64,000 bases of DNA from the NCBI RefSeq assembly GCF_947179515.1, contig NC_067472.1, positions 177,644,078-177,708,077 of the forward strand. Reading direction: 5' to 3'. The notes under the pieces are model-generated. The model did no database searches and was not told the origin of the DNA. It worked only from the letters and a program-made list of their open reading frames with translations. Positions 1 to 10,395 of the stretch are shown here, in pieces. How positions within the stretch are numbered: position 1 is the stretch's first letter; every line of letters begins with the position of its first letter. The position numbers and the translations under genes were made by a program. The DNA comes from Apodemus sylvaticus (Eukaryota > Chordata > Mammalia > Rodentia > Muridae).

Positions 1-579
1 AAGCCGCACGGCACCCACACCACCGCGTCATCCTTCACTGCTCAGAGTGAGGCACCTCAGCCAGAGATGACGACGACATCGCAAATGTTAATATCGCTCA
101 AATACCAGCCCAAAGGGCCTATTCCTGAGAGCACTTAGCAAACACAAGCTGGGGATAAGGGCAAGGGGAGGAAAAACTGACGAGGTTTCCTGTTCTGCCT
201 GCCCCTCCATCTCTCCAAGGTGGAAGGTAAAATCATTAACTCCTAGAGAAAAAGAGAGCCACGCACCATGCCTATGTCACCCAAGGTCACTATTAGTCTG
301 GCAAAGTTTACACACTAGGGAAAAACAACCCCAGCCCCGCCCACTCACACACACCCTCTTCTACACACCATTGTGTGGCCCCCCTACCCCAACTCATAAT
401 CCTTCTTCTGCCTCCCAAGCACAAAGATCACAGGAAGAGCTAGTAGGCATGGCTTATTTTCAGTCATGGTGGGAGGAGCTGCAGCGTTGAAGAACAACGG
501 GGTGTGGCGTGTGGACATGTGAGTATGTGCTTGTTCGTGTGTTTATATGTTCCAGTACATGTGTGCCATGACACTTGTG
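1..579. other. unique noncoding stretch
   Basis: No gene or recognisable repeat is seen. The interval contains a C/A-rich patch near 325-400 and otherwise mixed sequence. Open frames are short and lack any recognisable domain. Confidence 0.5.
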
Positions 580-840
580 TGCAGGTCAGAAGAAAACTTC
601 TGGGCATCAATTCTTCCTACCATGTCTGAAACAGGGTCTCTTTGCCACTGTATAAGCCACACTAGCTGGCCCATGAACCTCCAGAGGTTCCGCTTCCTGT
701 CCTCTCTTCCCCCCCCCGCCCCCCCCCCCCCGCCCCGCGGTCACTGAGATTACAGACACTCCTGTGTGTAGCTTTTAAGTGGGCTCTGGGGATCCAAACT
801 TAGGTCAAGCACTTTTAAGCCACTAAGTCATGCCCCAACC
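580..840 (-). mobile_element. degenerate B4-like SINE (ID+B1 composite), minus strand
   Basis: Read on the minus strand, the 5' part (about 840-780) resembles the tRNA-derived ID/B4 head, and the remainder resembles a diverged B1-related body (a GATTACAG word lies near 748). A C-run with CG interruptions (708-739) sits inside it. B4 is a rodent SINE family built from ID and B1 parts. The exact subfamily is uncertain because the copy is old. Confidence 0.5.
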
Positions 841-1133
841 CGCATCCCCATTCCACCCCCGGCCCTGCTCCCAGCCATGACCCCTTGAGTCTCTCCTCTA
901 ACTGGTATCAGAAAGAGGAAAAAGAAGACCGAAATGACGTCACTTTCAGAAAGCCAATAGGAATGGTGATTATCATATTAGGCAAAATAAACACATACTC
1001 AGAAAGACAGGTGTCACACAAGCTTTTCTCATGTGTGAAACACAAAGGGGAAGGGGCTAAAAGGCACACCAGAGAAGGCCTGCTCGGGAAGGTGGGGGGA
1101 GGGTGTTGCCACGGGGTGAGGATGATCGGGGTA
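841..1133. other. unique noncoding stretch
   Basis: No feature recognised. The interval contains a CRE-like TGACGTCA word at 935-942, isolated and not enough to call a promoter. Confidence 0.4.
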
Positions 1134-1187
1134 CATTATATAAGCATTAAAAAAAAGTCATAATGGAACCCATTCCTTTATATAATG
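1134..1187. repeat. inverted repeat of TATA-like words
   Basis: CATTATATAA at 1134-1143 is matched by its exact reverse complement TTATATAATG at 1178-1187, with a 34-bp spacer. It may be chance in AT-rich sequence, or a pair of opposed TATA-like words. Confidence 0.45.
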
Positions 1188-1352
1188 CTGCACCCGACAC
1201 CGCTTGGGTCCTGGGACCCTGATCAGGGGCAATGAAGGAATGAAGAAAGATGGATACACAGAGATTCTGAGGTCCCATGGCCTAGGCTCTGTAATGGAGA
1301 AGCCGCAGCACCCTCCCCCAAGCTCCGAAACTCAATGTGTTTATTCTACAGA

Positions 1353-1465
1353 GTTGAACAAGGAGGCGGGGTTATCGCATACATCTGGGCAAAGAGGCGG
1401 GATTATTATATGCAGATGAACAAGGGGGCGGGGTATTATATACTGCTGAACAAGGAAGCGGGCTC
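1353..1465 (+). repeat. four-copy minisatellite with GC-box-like core
   Basis: Four diverged units begin at about 1355, 1385, 1417 and 1447 (period 30-32 bp). Each has a TGAACAAGG-type start and a GGCGGG-type core, and three are followed by an AT-rich step such as TTATTATA. The GGCGGG core matches the Sp1/KLF class of sites. Whether it is functional is not shown by sequence. Confidence 0.65.
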
Positions 1466-1744
1466 AGATAATCTTGGTGGCAGTACTCTCTAGAGGAGCA
1501 GTCTTCTGGCCACAAACATCTGGGAAGAGAAAGCTCTGGTGACATTTTCAGCACACACTATCAACATCTGCACACAGACCCGAGGAAACCTTTACAGTCC
1601 CTCAGAGCCTCACCCATTTGGTGCCTATTCCCACAGGGCGGAGCCACTGGTCTTCGATATGGCCGCACCCATGTCAGACATTTACACAGGACTTTACTCT
1701 GTCCCTAAAATATATTATAATCCTTTTTAAAATCTAAATCATGA
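1466..1744. other. unique noncoding stretch
   Basis: No gene or repeat recognised between the GC-box minisatellite and the B1 copy. Confidence 0.4.
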
Positions 1745-1862
1745 TGTATGAATCCCAGCACTCTTGAGGATGAGGCAAGGGGATTTCAAGTCAACACCCG
1801 TCACTGCACAGTGAGTTTCAGGCCAGACTTGGCTATGTAGAAAGACCCTATGTTTAAGAAAA
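1745..1862 (+). mobile_element. B1 SINE (old copy)
   Basis: It contains the B1 landmarks in order: ATCCCAGCACTC, a GAGGATGAGGCAAG-like segment, GTGAGTTTCAGGCCAG and GGCTATGTAGA. B1 is a 7SL-derived rodent SINE. The 5' end is poorly preserved. Confidence 0.8.
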
Positions 1863-2697
1863 TGATTGTGTACTTTGCTTGAATGAAGAGAAGCCACCCA
1901 AGTCCCTCTGTCTCTGTTGATGAGTCCAACTTACTGTCTGTTTCTTTGTCTGCCTCCAAATTAAAGACTCCATGTCTACTGACCCCTGCTACCCCTCAGA
2001 CCCACAACATTGTGGAGGGGCGGCACCCACTAAAGTATACAAAGAATACTTCTGATTGACAAAAAAGAAAAAAAAGAAAAGAAAAGCACAAAAAGAGAAG
2101 AAAAGGCAAAAAGGAAAAAAAGGGGGTGGGGGGGATTCTGGTCTGTTCTTCAGCAAGATTTGCCAAAGCCAGAACACAATCTTCTAAACCCAGAGGTCAA
2201 GGAGTGATGAGTCCCCCAGATTTTGAAAATCGCCCCTCAGTTAATGTGACCTTCAGAGATGAAACTCTTAGTAACAGAGTCCCCAGGATCTCAGGGGCCC
2301 TGGCCCAGGGACAACAGCCTCACCATCACGTAAACAAGCCATCAGCCATGATGATCGCCAGTTTCCGGGGCTGGGGCTGGTCAGGCTGAAGCCTTCTCTG
2401 TGACAGCTCGTCTTTAGAAAGAACAGAAGTTGTCAAAAGACGAAAGGGGTGGGGGTGGAGAAAAAATTCCAGCTACAGCGTGAACACTGAGTGCCCATCT
2501 CCAAATGCCTAACATGTTTCATTTGGCTTACAATAATCACGTCCTGTCTGTTACCCCTCAAAGTGTTAAGTAGTGCCGTTTCCTCTGGGGATGTTAAGAT
2601 CTAGGGTTAACAACTTTCTCTGTAAAAAATTCATAAGGTGCATACAAACAGCCTCACAGCCCGTGCCTGGGAGAAGCTGGAGAAGAAAGAACTAAAT
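1863..2697. other. unique noncoding stretch with purine-rich tract
   Basis: Mostly unique sequence. An A/G-rich low-complexity tract spans about 2058-2135. Frames through the tract give lysine- or phenylalanine-rich artefacts. Confidence 0.5.
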
Positions 2698-2768
2698 AAT
2701 AACTACTACCACCACCACCACTGCCACTGCCACCGCCACTGCCACCGCCACCACCACCACCACACACC
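2698..2768 (+). repeat. (CCA/CCG/CTG)n trinucleotide-type repeat
   Basis: The tract begins with CCA triplets, alternates CCACTG with CCACCG hexamers, and ends in CCA triplets and CACAC. It is a compound imperfect microsatellite adjoining the next candidate regulatory block. Confidence 0.85.
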
Positions 2769-2779
2769 CCCCTGCCGGA

Positions 2780-3300
2780 GACTTGGCAATTAACTCCAGC
2801 TTTGTCAGCAATTTTTTGAAAAATTTGCTAAACACGGGAGGCCTCTTCCTCGCCATATGAGGAACAAAGAGTCTGCAGTGAGTCCCCCATGCATTACAAT
2901 GTGTGTGTCTAACTTCTTAACCAAGCCGCTAATCACGCAAATTATTGCAACTAATTACATCTGAAGGTCTAATTAATTCTTTCAGTACCACATCATTTAG
3001 TACGCATTCACGACACAGCACCTGTTTTGAAAATCCTTGCAGTTAATTTGTTTATAAACAAACACAATTTGCATAAAATGTTTAATGAATGGTTTAAGCG
3101 TTACTACAATACTCCCGGTTTTGTCTTAGTAGATTGGAGGTCATCAAAGGCCACGAGAAATTAATTTCAAACTATACAAATTAATTTAAAGAGAATGTGC
3201 GAATTTCTCATTAATAAAGAAAACATTTCCAACATGTTAATTAATATCTTGCTAACAGGCTAATTACTCACAGCACAAGTACATCTCTAAAGCAAACCTT
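2780..3300. promoter_or_regulatory. candidate conserved noncoding element, TAAT-rich
   Basis: The block has no recognised repeat, is AT-rich, and is crowded with homeodomain-type TAATTA/TTAATT words. It contains a perfect palindrome TGTTTATAAACA (3049-3060, two FOX cores), a POU octamer ATTTGCAT (3067-3074), and an AGGTCA half-site overlapping ATCAAAGG (3138-3150, nuclear receptor and TCF/LEF types). This composition is typical of vertebrate developmental enhancers; conservation itself is inferred. Confidence 0.5.
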
Positions 3301-5204
3301 AAAGATTTAGGGGGCAGAAGGAGGGAGAGGATTTTAAAGGTGTGAGTAGGAAAAGAAAACAACTGCTCAGCTGCTCACACACACAGAAACATACAGTGAC
3401 CAATGGCAGTAGAGAATCTACTGCATTGGACCAGTAAATGAAGCAGTCATGTAACACATTTTAGTTATCAAAAACAGGAAACCCGAGAACCATCTCTTTC
3501 CTAGGTGCAAAATTTCTCCCAACATCACTAGGAAGATGCTTGCTCTCTGGTAGAGACACACAATTAATGTCAATTAGTACAGTAAGGACCCTACCTAAAA
3601 TGTAGGCTATCTCAGCTGTTCCCGTGCTCCCATCCTAACTATGGGATAGTGCTCTCCCATCCTAACTATTCATCTGATGAATCTGCGTTCACTCAGCCTC
3701 ATCTTCCTCCCAGGAACAAAGGAAGGCAAGATACTCACACCTCCCTCCAGAAACTAGGAAAGAGCCGAAGAGACTGCCTGCCTAACAGCCAGGCAGCCAG
3801 CACAGTCCCTTGCAAACACTGTCTCTGAAAGAGACCCCTGGCCCTAAAGTTTGTTTCTGATTGGTGGCCATTTTCATATTTGATGAGCACCTGTTGTCAA
3901 TTGGCTTCCACTCAGGAAGTAGTCTGATGGTGGGAGCTGGGCGTTGTGAAATGCAGTTGCACGCTCGCCCTTGCATGGTAGTGCCCCTCTGTGCAAAGGC
4001 TGATGAAATGGCTAGTCGTACTGGGCTCAGAGGGACATATGTCCAGGGCATCTCTGGGTATCTGCCCCATGGGAATCATGCTGTAGCAATCTTCCTGTGG
4101 AAAAACACTTTCTCACTTAGTCTGAAAGTGCATGATTTCTGTTAGTTAGTTGGTTAGTTAGTTAGGTTTGTTGGTTGGTTTGATTTGGAGTTTCAGGGGG
4201 AGGTTGTTTTGTTTTGTTAAGTCAGCTGAGGGAGTGTAGGGAGATATGCAAGAAGAGAGGGGACATGTATCTTTGTGTACACAGGGTGTGGGACAAGACA
4301 ACAGAGACAAAGAGAAACATACATGCAGGGATCTCAGCCTTTGCCGGGACACCTAGCTTATTTCCAAGAAAACAAATCAGCACAATCCCCATTGGAACCA
4401 TTCCAAGGGAGAACAAACACATGGCAAGCGTAGGATTGTCAGAGAGGCAGGGCACTGTCAAGGAGCCCCCGGACCACTTCCACCCCTTGCTCTTAATGAA
4501 GGCCCAGGAAGACTGTAGCTGTCCCTGGCAGCCCACCACCAACCAGAATCTTTGTCTCTGAGAAGGTAAAGGCCTTCTCCCCCACCTGGGTGTCACCGCC
4601 CCCTCCCTCCACAAAGAGCCCTGGTGGGCTTTTTTCCTGTAACCCTCGAGCTCCAGGGTGACCTAGCAAAGTGATGGATTTCAGAGAAAGCAGGCAGCCC
4701 CCCCCCCTTTGCAAATTCCTTCTCTCCCTTCCAAGTTTCCCACCAGCAGCACGGCTGTAAAAATTCAGTCCTTGAGAGACAAACATTTCATGAGAATGGG
4801 CTGTGAGAGGGGAGGGAGGAACACCATCTCACCTCTATCTATCAGGACACAGATGTAAGCTGCTTTATCCACAAAATGCAACGACCAGGGCAGGCGAAGG
4901 GGAGAGCTTCGGGCATGGCACTGGGGAGCACAGGCCCGTTTGCACACTGGCTTCTTTTCAAAAATAGTACCAAGAAAGCCATGCAAGGAATTACTGGAGA
5001 TCTCAGCATCGAAAGCAAGCAGATTTGAGGCAGGGGAGATGAGGGTGCCCAGAAGATGCAGTGATGAGGGGAGAGGTGGGAAGGACAGGGTAGCTAGCTC
5101 AGAAAATAAATTGCGTCACAGAATGAGCAAGATGAGGCACTCAAAACTGAAGGCCAGAGAGTCCTGAAGCATGGGGAATTGAGGTCCACTCCCTGCACAG
5201 GAAG
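3301..5204. other. unique noncoding stretch
   Basis: No gene recognised. It holds a short (GTTA)n/(GGTT)n-like low-complexity run at about 4142-4180 and a C-run near 4700. Open frames on both strands around 4214-4614 overlap each other in several frames, have no recognisable domain and are treated as chance. Confidence 0.5.
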
Positions 5205-5207
5205 AGA

Positions 5208-5268
5208 CAACACACATACATACACACACACATACACACACACACATGCGCGCGCGCACACACACCCA
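5208..5268. repeat. (CA)n with internal (CG)n
   Basis: Largely alternating purine-pyrimidine tract of CA/TA dinucleotides, interrupted by a CATGCGCGCGCG segment at about 5246-5257 before returning to CA. Such sequence favours left-handed Z-DNA in vitro. Confidence 0.9.
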
Positions 5269-5439
5269 TTAGTTCCCAGAGCAGTCTCTGTGCAAAGCAA
5301 CACTGCATCTAAGCCCACAGCTCCCCGACTTCTCTCTAAAGTGATCTGAGATGCCCCAACCAAAGCGTGCAGATCTCACATTTCGTAGCCTCCCTCTCTC
5401 CAAGGAAATCATCCCCAGATCTGGACCAGGATTTTCCTC

Positions 5440-6115
5440 TCCCTATTAAAAAAATCACCAGCATTTCACAAATAAAGGCACTCGCCATGTGAAAAATTAT
5501 CTTTTAAAATGGAGTTAATTTGCATATAAGGCACGGGGAGATTTATGGCGCGCAGCGCCGTCCAGTACCACATCTGCCTAGTATCAGCCGTAATTTAGAT
5601 TGTTTGTGACTGATCTTAAATTCTAAAGCTGAGCGAAGATGAAGTGTTCCGCCGCTGTATTATTGTCAGGAGTCTAAGACTTACCAGAGATTTATTATTA
5701 ATCTTATCACAAACATGTCTCAACTTTTTACTTTTAATATGTACACCAAGCTCTTTGGAGGAATTTTCCTCTCTGCAATTATGGACCTCGGTGCTGGCAT
5801 GCTAAAGCCGGGCTGATTTCTTTCCCAAAATAAGGCGACCGATCACTAGGCCACAGCAGCCCTTGTACATTTTTTCTCTGCTACTTAATAATCAATGTAT
5901 TCATCATTAAAATCTGAGCCCTGAAGCGATGGTTTTTAGCATATTCTAATGACTAGCGACTTGCAAATTGCCGTGACCTTTCATGTATATTCTGTAAGCA
6001 CCTTGTTCTAATGTGTACTGTATTTATAGTTTGCCAATACAAACTAGCCAAAGATTGGATAATTACTGTAATCTATTAGCTTGATTGCTTTTCCCTGCTC
6101 ATTTATAGCAGGTGC
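5440..6115. promoter_or_regulatory. candidate conserved noncoding element (best in window)
   Basis: About 675 bp without a recognised repeat or simple tract. It is AT-rich with islands of CpG (GGCGCGCAGCGCCG near 5548-5561). It contains a POU octamer ATTTGCAT at 5518-5525, GGATAATTAC and GTAATC homeodomain-type words near 6057-6073, a TGACCTTT nuclear-receptor half-site near 5975, and many ATTA cores. Stop codons break all frames. The texture matches deeply conserved enhancers near developmental genes; conservation was not tested. Confidence 0.55.
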
Positions 6116-6189
6116 CACGCAGGCCATTTTCAAAAGCTAGCCTATCTTTCATCTCCCACGAGCTCAGAAACTGGAGTCTACTCTGTCTT

Positions 6190-6208
6190 TACACACACAC
6201 ACACACAC

Positions 6209-6250
<42 letters not shown>
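6190..6250. repeat. (CA)n-(TC)n compound microsatellite
   Basis: About 9 CA units (6192-6209) followed by AATTC and about 18 CT units to 6250. Overlapping open frames encode Ser-Leu or Arg-Glu runs and are artefacts. Confidence 0.95.
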
Positions 6251-6251
<1 letters not shown>

Positions 6252-6505
6252 AGATGTCTGGACACCAAGCAGTCTCAGCTCCAGGAGGCTTGGAAAGTAA
6301 AACATCTTTCCTGTTAGTGTCAAAACGTTGTTTGTGACTGATAAAAACCACCACTCTGACAATGTAAACTTTCCTGAAGACTGTCAAAGGGAGTCCCATT
6401 TTCTCCGTACACTTCTGACCTCTAGATACCATTTAATACGACCTGCTTGGTTCTTCACTTAAAGAGAGAAAAAAAATCTCAGCACTTCCCCTTAAACCAC
6501 AAATA

Positions 6506-6507
<2 letters not shown>

Positions 6508-6540
<33 letters not shown>
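6508..6540. repeat. (CA)n microsatellite
   Basis: About 15 CA units preceded by TACTA and followed by CGTATATTTT. Confidence 0.95.
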
Positions 6541-6541
<1 letters not shown>

Positions 6542-7129
6542 ATATTTTGAGATAGTAAGTGTTTAAAGCAAAACATTAAGCATTAAACTTTTTTCTTCCT
6601 CTCTTTTCCGTTACTTTAAAGCACATGGCTTTGACCGGGAACTGATAAGCCCCAAATGTGACAGCCTCGGCTCAGGTGGCCCCTGACCCTCGGCGACGGT
6701 CCACTTCAGGCAGTTATGGATAGATAACATTACAGACACTGGTAATTAAAACAACACTAATTTTGTCTCGGTGGCCATGCTCTGTGGTAAGGGACCATCC
6801 ATCACGGCCTGTACGCATCACACAAGAAGACAGTTGTCTGTGGCTATCCTGCCTGGTCAGTGGTTTTACAGACCCCCACCCCCACCCCATCCCCAGTACC
6901 TGGATGGGGAGGCACCACTATGTTGTTGCTTTGATAAAGCATTTATTTCCAATGTCTAGTCAAAACATACTGCAGTGTTTCCAACACATACAGTCATAGG
7001 ATGGAGAAGAAAACCTTGCTGATTTTTCCCTCTTAGAGAAACAATAACAACCAAAAAAAAAAAAAAAAGACACTCTGGTTCTGACTGGGAAAAAAAAAAG
7101 GGAGAAAGCTCAGGCATGGAAATACTCGC
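6541..7129. other. unique noncoding stretch
   Basis: No gene seen. It contains short poly-A runs at about 7053-7068 and 7091-7099. The part at 6600-6760 lacks repeats and could be a minor extension of the flanking candidate regulatory sequence. Confidence 0.4.
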
Positions 7130-8110
7130 CCTCACTGAATAGAAAGTGCAGTATTAAAACGGACATCATGCAGTGTCTCCTTTAAGACCGCATATATGTT
7201 GAACTGTGCAAGAAGGAGCTGGCTCTTTTGCGTGCATCTGTTTGTTCGATTTATGGGCATTTGATTTCACTCCACCTTTTATTGTAAGACCTGCAGTTAC
7301 CTTAAGAGTGATAGCGAGTCAGTTGGCTTTGTGTTTGGTTAATGAAAACAGAAAACAGCAGAGAGCTGCTCCGTAGGCCCTTGCAGGAAATTAGGAGTGG
7401 CTGAGATGCAAGCTACCTGGATCAGTTCTGTTGTAATAAAGTAAAAGGAAATTGTAACGGTGCGTTTCAAGGGATCTTTAACAACTGACACAAACAAGAA
7501 AAGAAGCAGACAGGACCATTTAACTTCAAACTCTGCTGAGGAACGCCAAACTGGAGCCTGCCTACAGCAAGTCCCCTGGCTGCTGTGTGACGGTCCTTAT
7601 TTGCCCGAGACCCTCCGGGCACCCTGAGCTGCATTTTTTATCAGGCGTCTAAAAGGTGGGAGCTGGCGAATCCTTTTCTCTGCTTACTGGCGATCACAGT
7701 TCTTTCTCCCCTTTCTCGGCAGACACGAGTGGAGTCTCAAGTATTAGCTGGAATAGCCCCTAATTGCTCTCCCGGGGAAAGTACCGTGCACGCAGCTATG
7801 ACACAGATGTAGCTTCGACTATATGCAGGCGAGAGCGCTACATCAAAGCTATTTGCAAAGTGACATACCTGGTTATTAAAAAGTACATTTTTATTATAGT
7901 CTCTGGAATTTGCATTCGTCCACCAGCCAAATGTATGTTTTCTTTCTTTCTTTTTTAAATGCAGCCATGTACTGTTAGGATAACAGACCATTCCTGACAT
8001 CTGCAAAGAAATCACACCTAAATATTTTCCCAGCCAGTTTAATAATTCTGAGTGTATCCGTCGCTGCGAGTAGCCCCAGTCGTTTCTATGAGTTAATATT
8101 AGCTCATCTG
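7130..8110. promoter_or_regulatory. candidate conserved noncoding block
   Basis: Repeat-free, non-coding in all frames, with alternating AT-rich and CpG-containing segments. The most CNE-like part is about 7745-7935, with CpG-bearing words such as CTCCCGGGGAAAG followed by AT-rich TTATTAAAAAG. A GAA repeat (8127-8142) follows. Enhancer function is inferred from texture only. Confidence 0.4.
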
Positions 8111-8126
8111 TTCTGCTGGACGCTGT

Positions 8127-8149
8127 GAAGAAGAAGAAGAAGAAAAAAA
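8127..8149 (+). repeat. (GAA)n / A-rich tract
   Basis: Five GAAGAA-type triplets followed by an A-run at 8142-8149, within otherwise unique sequence. Confidence 0.85.
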
Positions 8150-9010
8150 GACCGGAACAATGTGAGTTTATCTGGTCCTGACTACGATTCTGCTCCTTAT
8201 TCTACTGAAACAAATGGGAAGGGAAAACTTGCGGACTTTTGGCAGACTACAAAGGTTAACTCTATTCTCCTTGACAAAGCAGATGCTAAGTGCTGTCTGT
8301 CTATACATCTTAAAGATTTAGAAGCACCTGTTAGCACTCTTAGGTGAGGGAAAGCAGGGGCACCCATCTGAGTGTGCAGAGGACCTATCTCTGTTCCTTC
8401 TCTCTCTGCTACCGTTGAATCCTAATATTAATCAGTTTAGGAAGCAAGGTTATCTTTCAATGAGATTGAAAGAAAAATCAAAGCTTTCCTTGATGTCATC
8501 TTTCCTGGGTCCTTTAAGCAAAGTGTGGGGGTATGATGTAACTGTGATTACTGAGTTTTAACAGCAGGAATAAAAAGACACCATCTCAGGGACTGCCAGA
8601 ATTAGGTGCCCCGCCTGATACTAACACAGCTCCTGGCCCCACCCTTGAACTCCCAAAGACCATCTAAAACTAATGGAAAGTAAACCGGGGGGTGGGGGGG
8701 GGGGGGACTCAAAGGAACCAGAAGCTCCCTCCACTCTCTTCTCCCGACCCCCGAAATGCTCCAGACTGCACAGGTGGACAGGGGAAGAAGGGCCGAGAAA
8801 ACTGGAAGTCTGACAACCTCTGGAGTAATCCTGCCCCCCATCCCCGGGGACCACACGGCAGCCGCTCCCATCCCATCTTTGCAACTTTCTATAACTCTTC
8901 CGCATGAATTTACTTTTTTGCCTTAAGAGGTTGTTGTAATGCGTGTTAAAACACACAGAGCGATTTTATCTCCATAGCATCACTAAAGAAATATTATATT
9001 AGTATAAAGT
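8150..9010. other. unique noncoding stretch with G-run
   Basis: No gene recognised. A small open frame begins at 8162 (61 codons) but has no domain and no flanking splice evidence. A G-rich run lies at about 8687-8706. The part at 8880-9000 is AT-rich and repeat-free. Confidence 0.4.
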
Positions 9011-9233
9011 TGGGGGGGTGTTGGAGGAAAAAGAAAGAAAAAGAGAAAGTCAGCTCTGCTTCGGGGCTGGCGGCAAAGCACTGCTCAAAAGCGCCACCCA
9101 AAGGCGGGAGAATGTAAATGCAAGCCAGGAACCACGGTTGCCTTGCTTGCTCTTTTTCTTCTTTTTTTCTTTTCTTCTTCTTCCTTTATTTTTCTTTTTC
9201 AAATTCAGAATGTAAAAAAAAAAAAAAAATGAC
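9011..9233. repeat. purine/pyrimidine-rich low complexity
   Basis: A purine-rich start (9025-9050), unique sequence, a pyrimidine-rich tract (about 9143-9200) and an A-run at 9214-9229. Confidence 0.6.
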
Positions 9234-9234
9234 A

Positions 9235-9490
9235 GCGCCACGCAACTTGACGGAGGCTTTTGATTGAATTGACTGATTGCCCCAGCTGCACCTGCGGAAA
9301 ATTGATGACAATGCTGTCTAAACCATTCATTAAGGTTTGGAACTTCTCGCAGATGAATGCGGGATTCATATATTTGCTAGACATGTGTTAGGGATAATAT
9401 GACGAAGCACTGTTTTCAAATGAACATTTCTTTGACCTAATTTTATCGAAATCATGCAATGGAATGAGAGCACGTTCATGCCTGAACTCT
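9235..9490. promoter_or_regulatory. candidate conserved noncoding element with E-box doublet
   Basis: Repeat-free block. TGATTGA (9261-9267) and TGATTG (9274-9279), PBX/HOX-type cores, precede two directly adjoining E-boxes CAGCTG and CACCTG at 9283-9294. Such pairing is known for bHLH plus TALE-homeodomain enhancers. Here it is only motif evidence. Confidence 0.5.
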
Positions 9491-9508
9491 GTCAAGGCAG
9501 CTGCAATT

Positions 9509-9511
<3 letters not shown>

Positions 9512-9593
<82 letters not shown>

Positions 9594-9656
9594 CTGTGTG
9601 TGTGTATCTATGTCTGTGTGTCTCTGTCTGTGTGTCTCTCTGTCTCTTTCTGTCTC
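9512..9656 (+). repeat. (TC)n-(TG)n compound microsatellite
   Basis: About 27 TC units (9512-9565) pass directly into about 14 TG units (to 9592), then degenerate TGTC/TGTA sequence to about 9656. Several overlapping open frames here encode only Ser/Leu/Val/Cys runs. Confidence 0.95.
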
Positions 9657-10324
9657 TCCTCTCTCCTTTTTGTCTTTTCAAAACATTTAAGTGGAATCTT
9701 TTCTTTGAAATATCTCCACTGCTCTCTGCCTTGAAATATTTGTTATGAAAATGCTTTTATTCTATTTTATTTTAGTCATTCAAAGTGTTACTCTCTACCA
9801 AATGAAGGAGAAGTATTTGAGGTTTCTTTTCCAAGCCCCAAATTTGCTAAATTGTATACAAGTAGAAAATAGATTTAAAAAAGAAAAAAAGAAAAGAAAA
9901 GAAAAAGAAAACTAATAATAACATCCTCCTCTTAGACACCTTGGGAGGAATCATTTCAGCACCAACTGGCCGTGCCTTCTCTTCGTGGAGAATTAGACTG
10001 CCTGCAGGCTTTGAAGGGAAATGAAATCCTTTTAAAATATTGACTGTTCTGGTCAAAACGGTGTGAATGGTATCTATACACCTTTTATGTGAGAGCCCTG
10101 ACTCACTCTTGATTTTAATGTATCAAAGCACAATCAATATTGAATGAAGCTTTCGCTGCATGTCCAGAATAGGGGGTGGGGGTGGCACTGGCTATAGAGA
10201 AAGGTGGCTGAGACGGAGAGAAAATGCGGCTTTTATACCTGGCTTGGCTTGCTACAACTGGGAAGATGTTGTGTTTGAATCTGTCTTCCAAGCAGCTAGT
10301 CTGCTAGAGGTGTGAATTGTTAAA
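9657..10324. other. unique noncoding stretch
   Basis: No feature other than an A-rich tract at about 9876-9911. The remainder is AT-rich and repeat-free. Confidence 0.45.
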
Positions 10325-10395
10325 GAGGAGGTTTTATTTTTAAAAAAACAAAAACAAAAAACAAAAAACAAACAAAAAACAAAAAAAAAAATTAC
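10325..10395. repeat. A-rich (CAAAAA)n tract
   Basis: Imperfect CAAAAA units between T-run and AAATTACAAG. It could be the tail of a decayed retroelement, but no body is recognisable. Confidence 0.7.

Noticed and set aside
8162..8347. 61-codon frame after a GAA tract
   Set aside because: Acidic/polar residues looked protein-like at first, but there is no splice context, no domain and no longer continuation.
9454..9748. Three overlapping open frames rich in Ser/Leu/Val/Cys
   Set aside because: They are translations of the (TC)n-(TG)n microsatellite in different frames.
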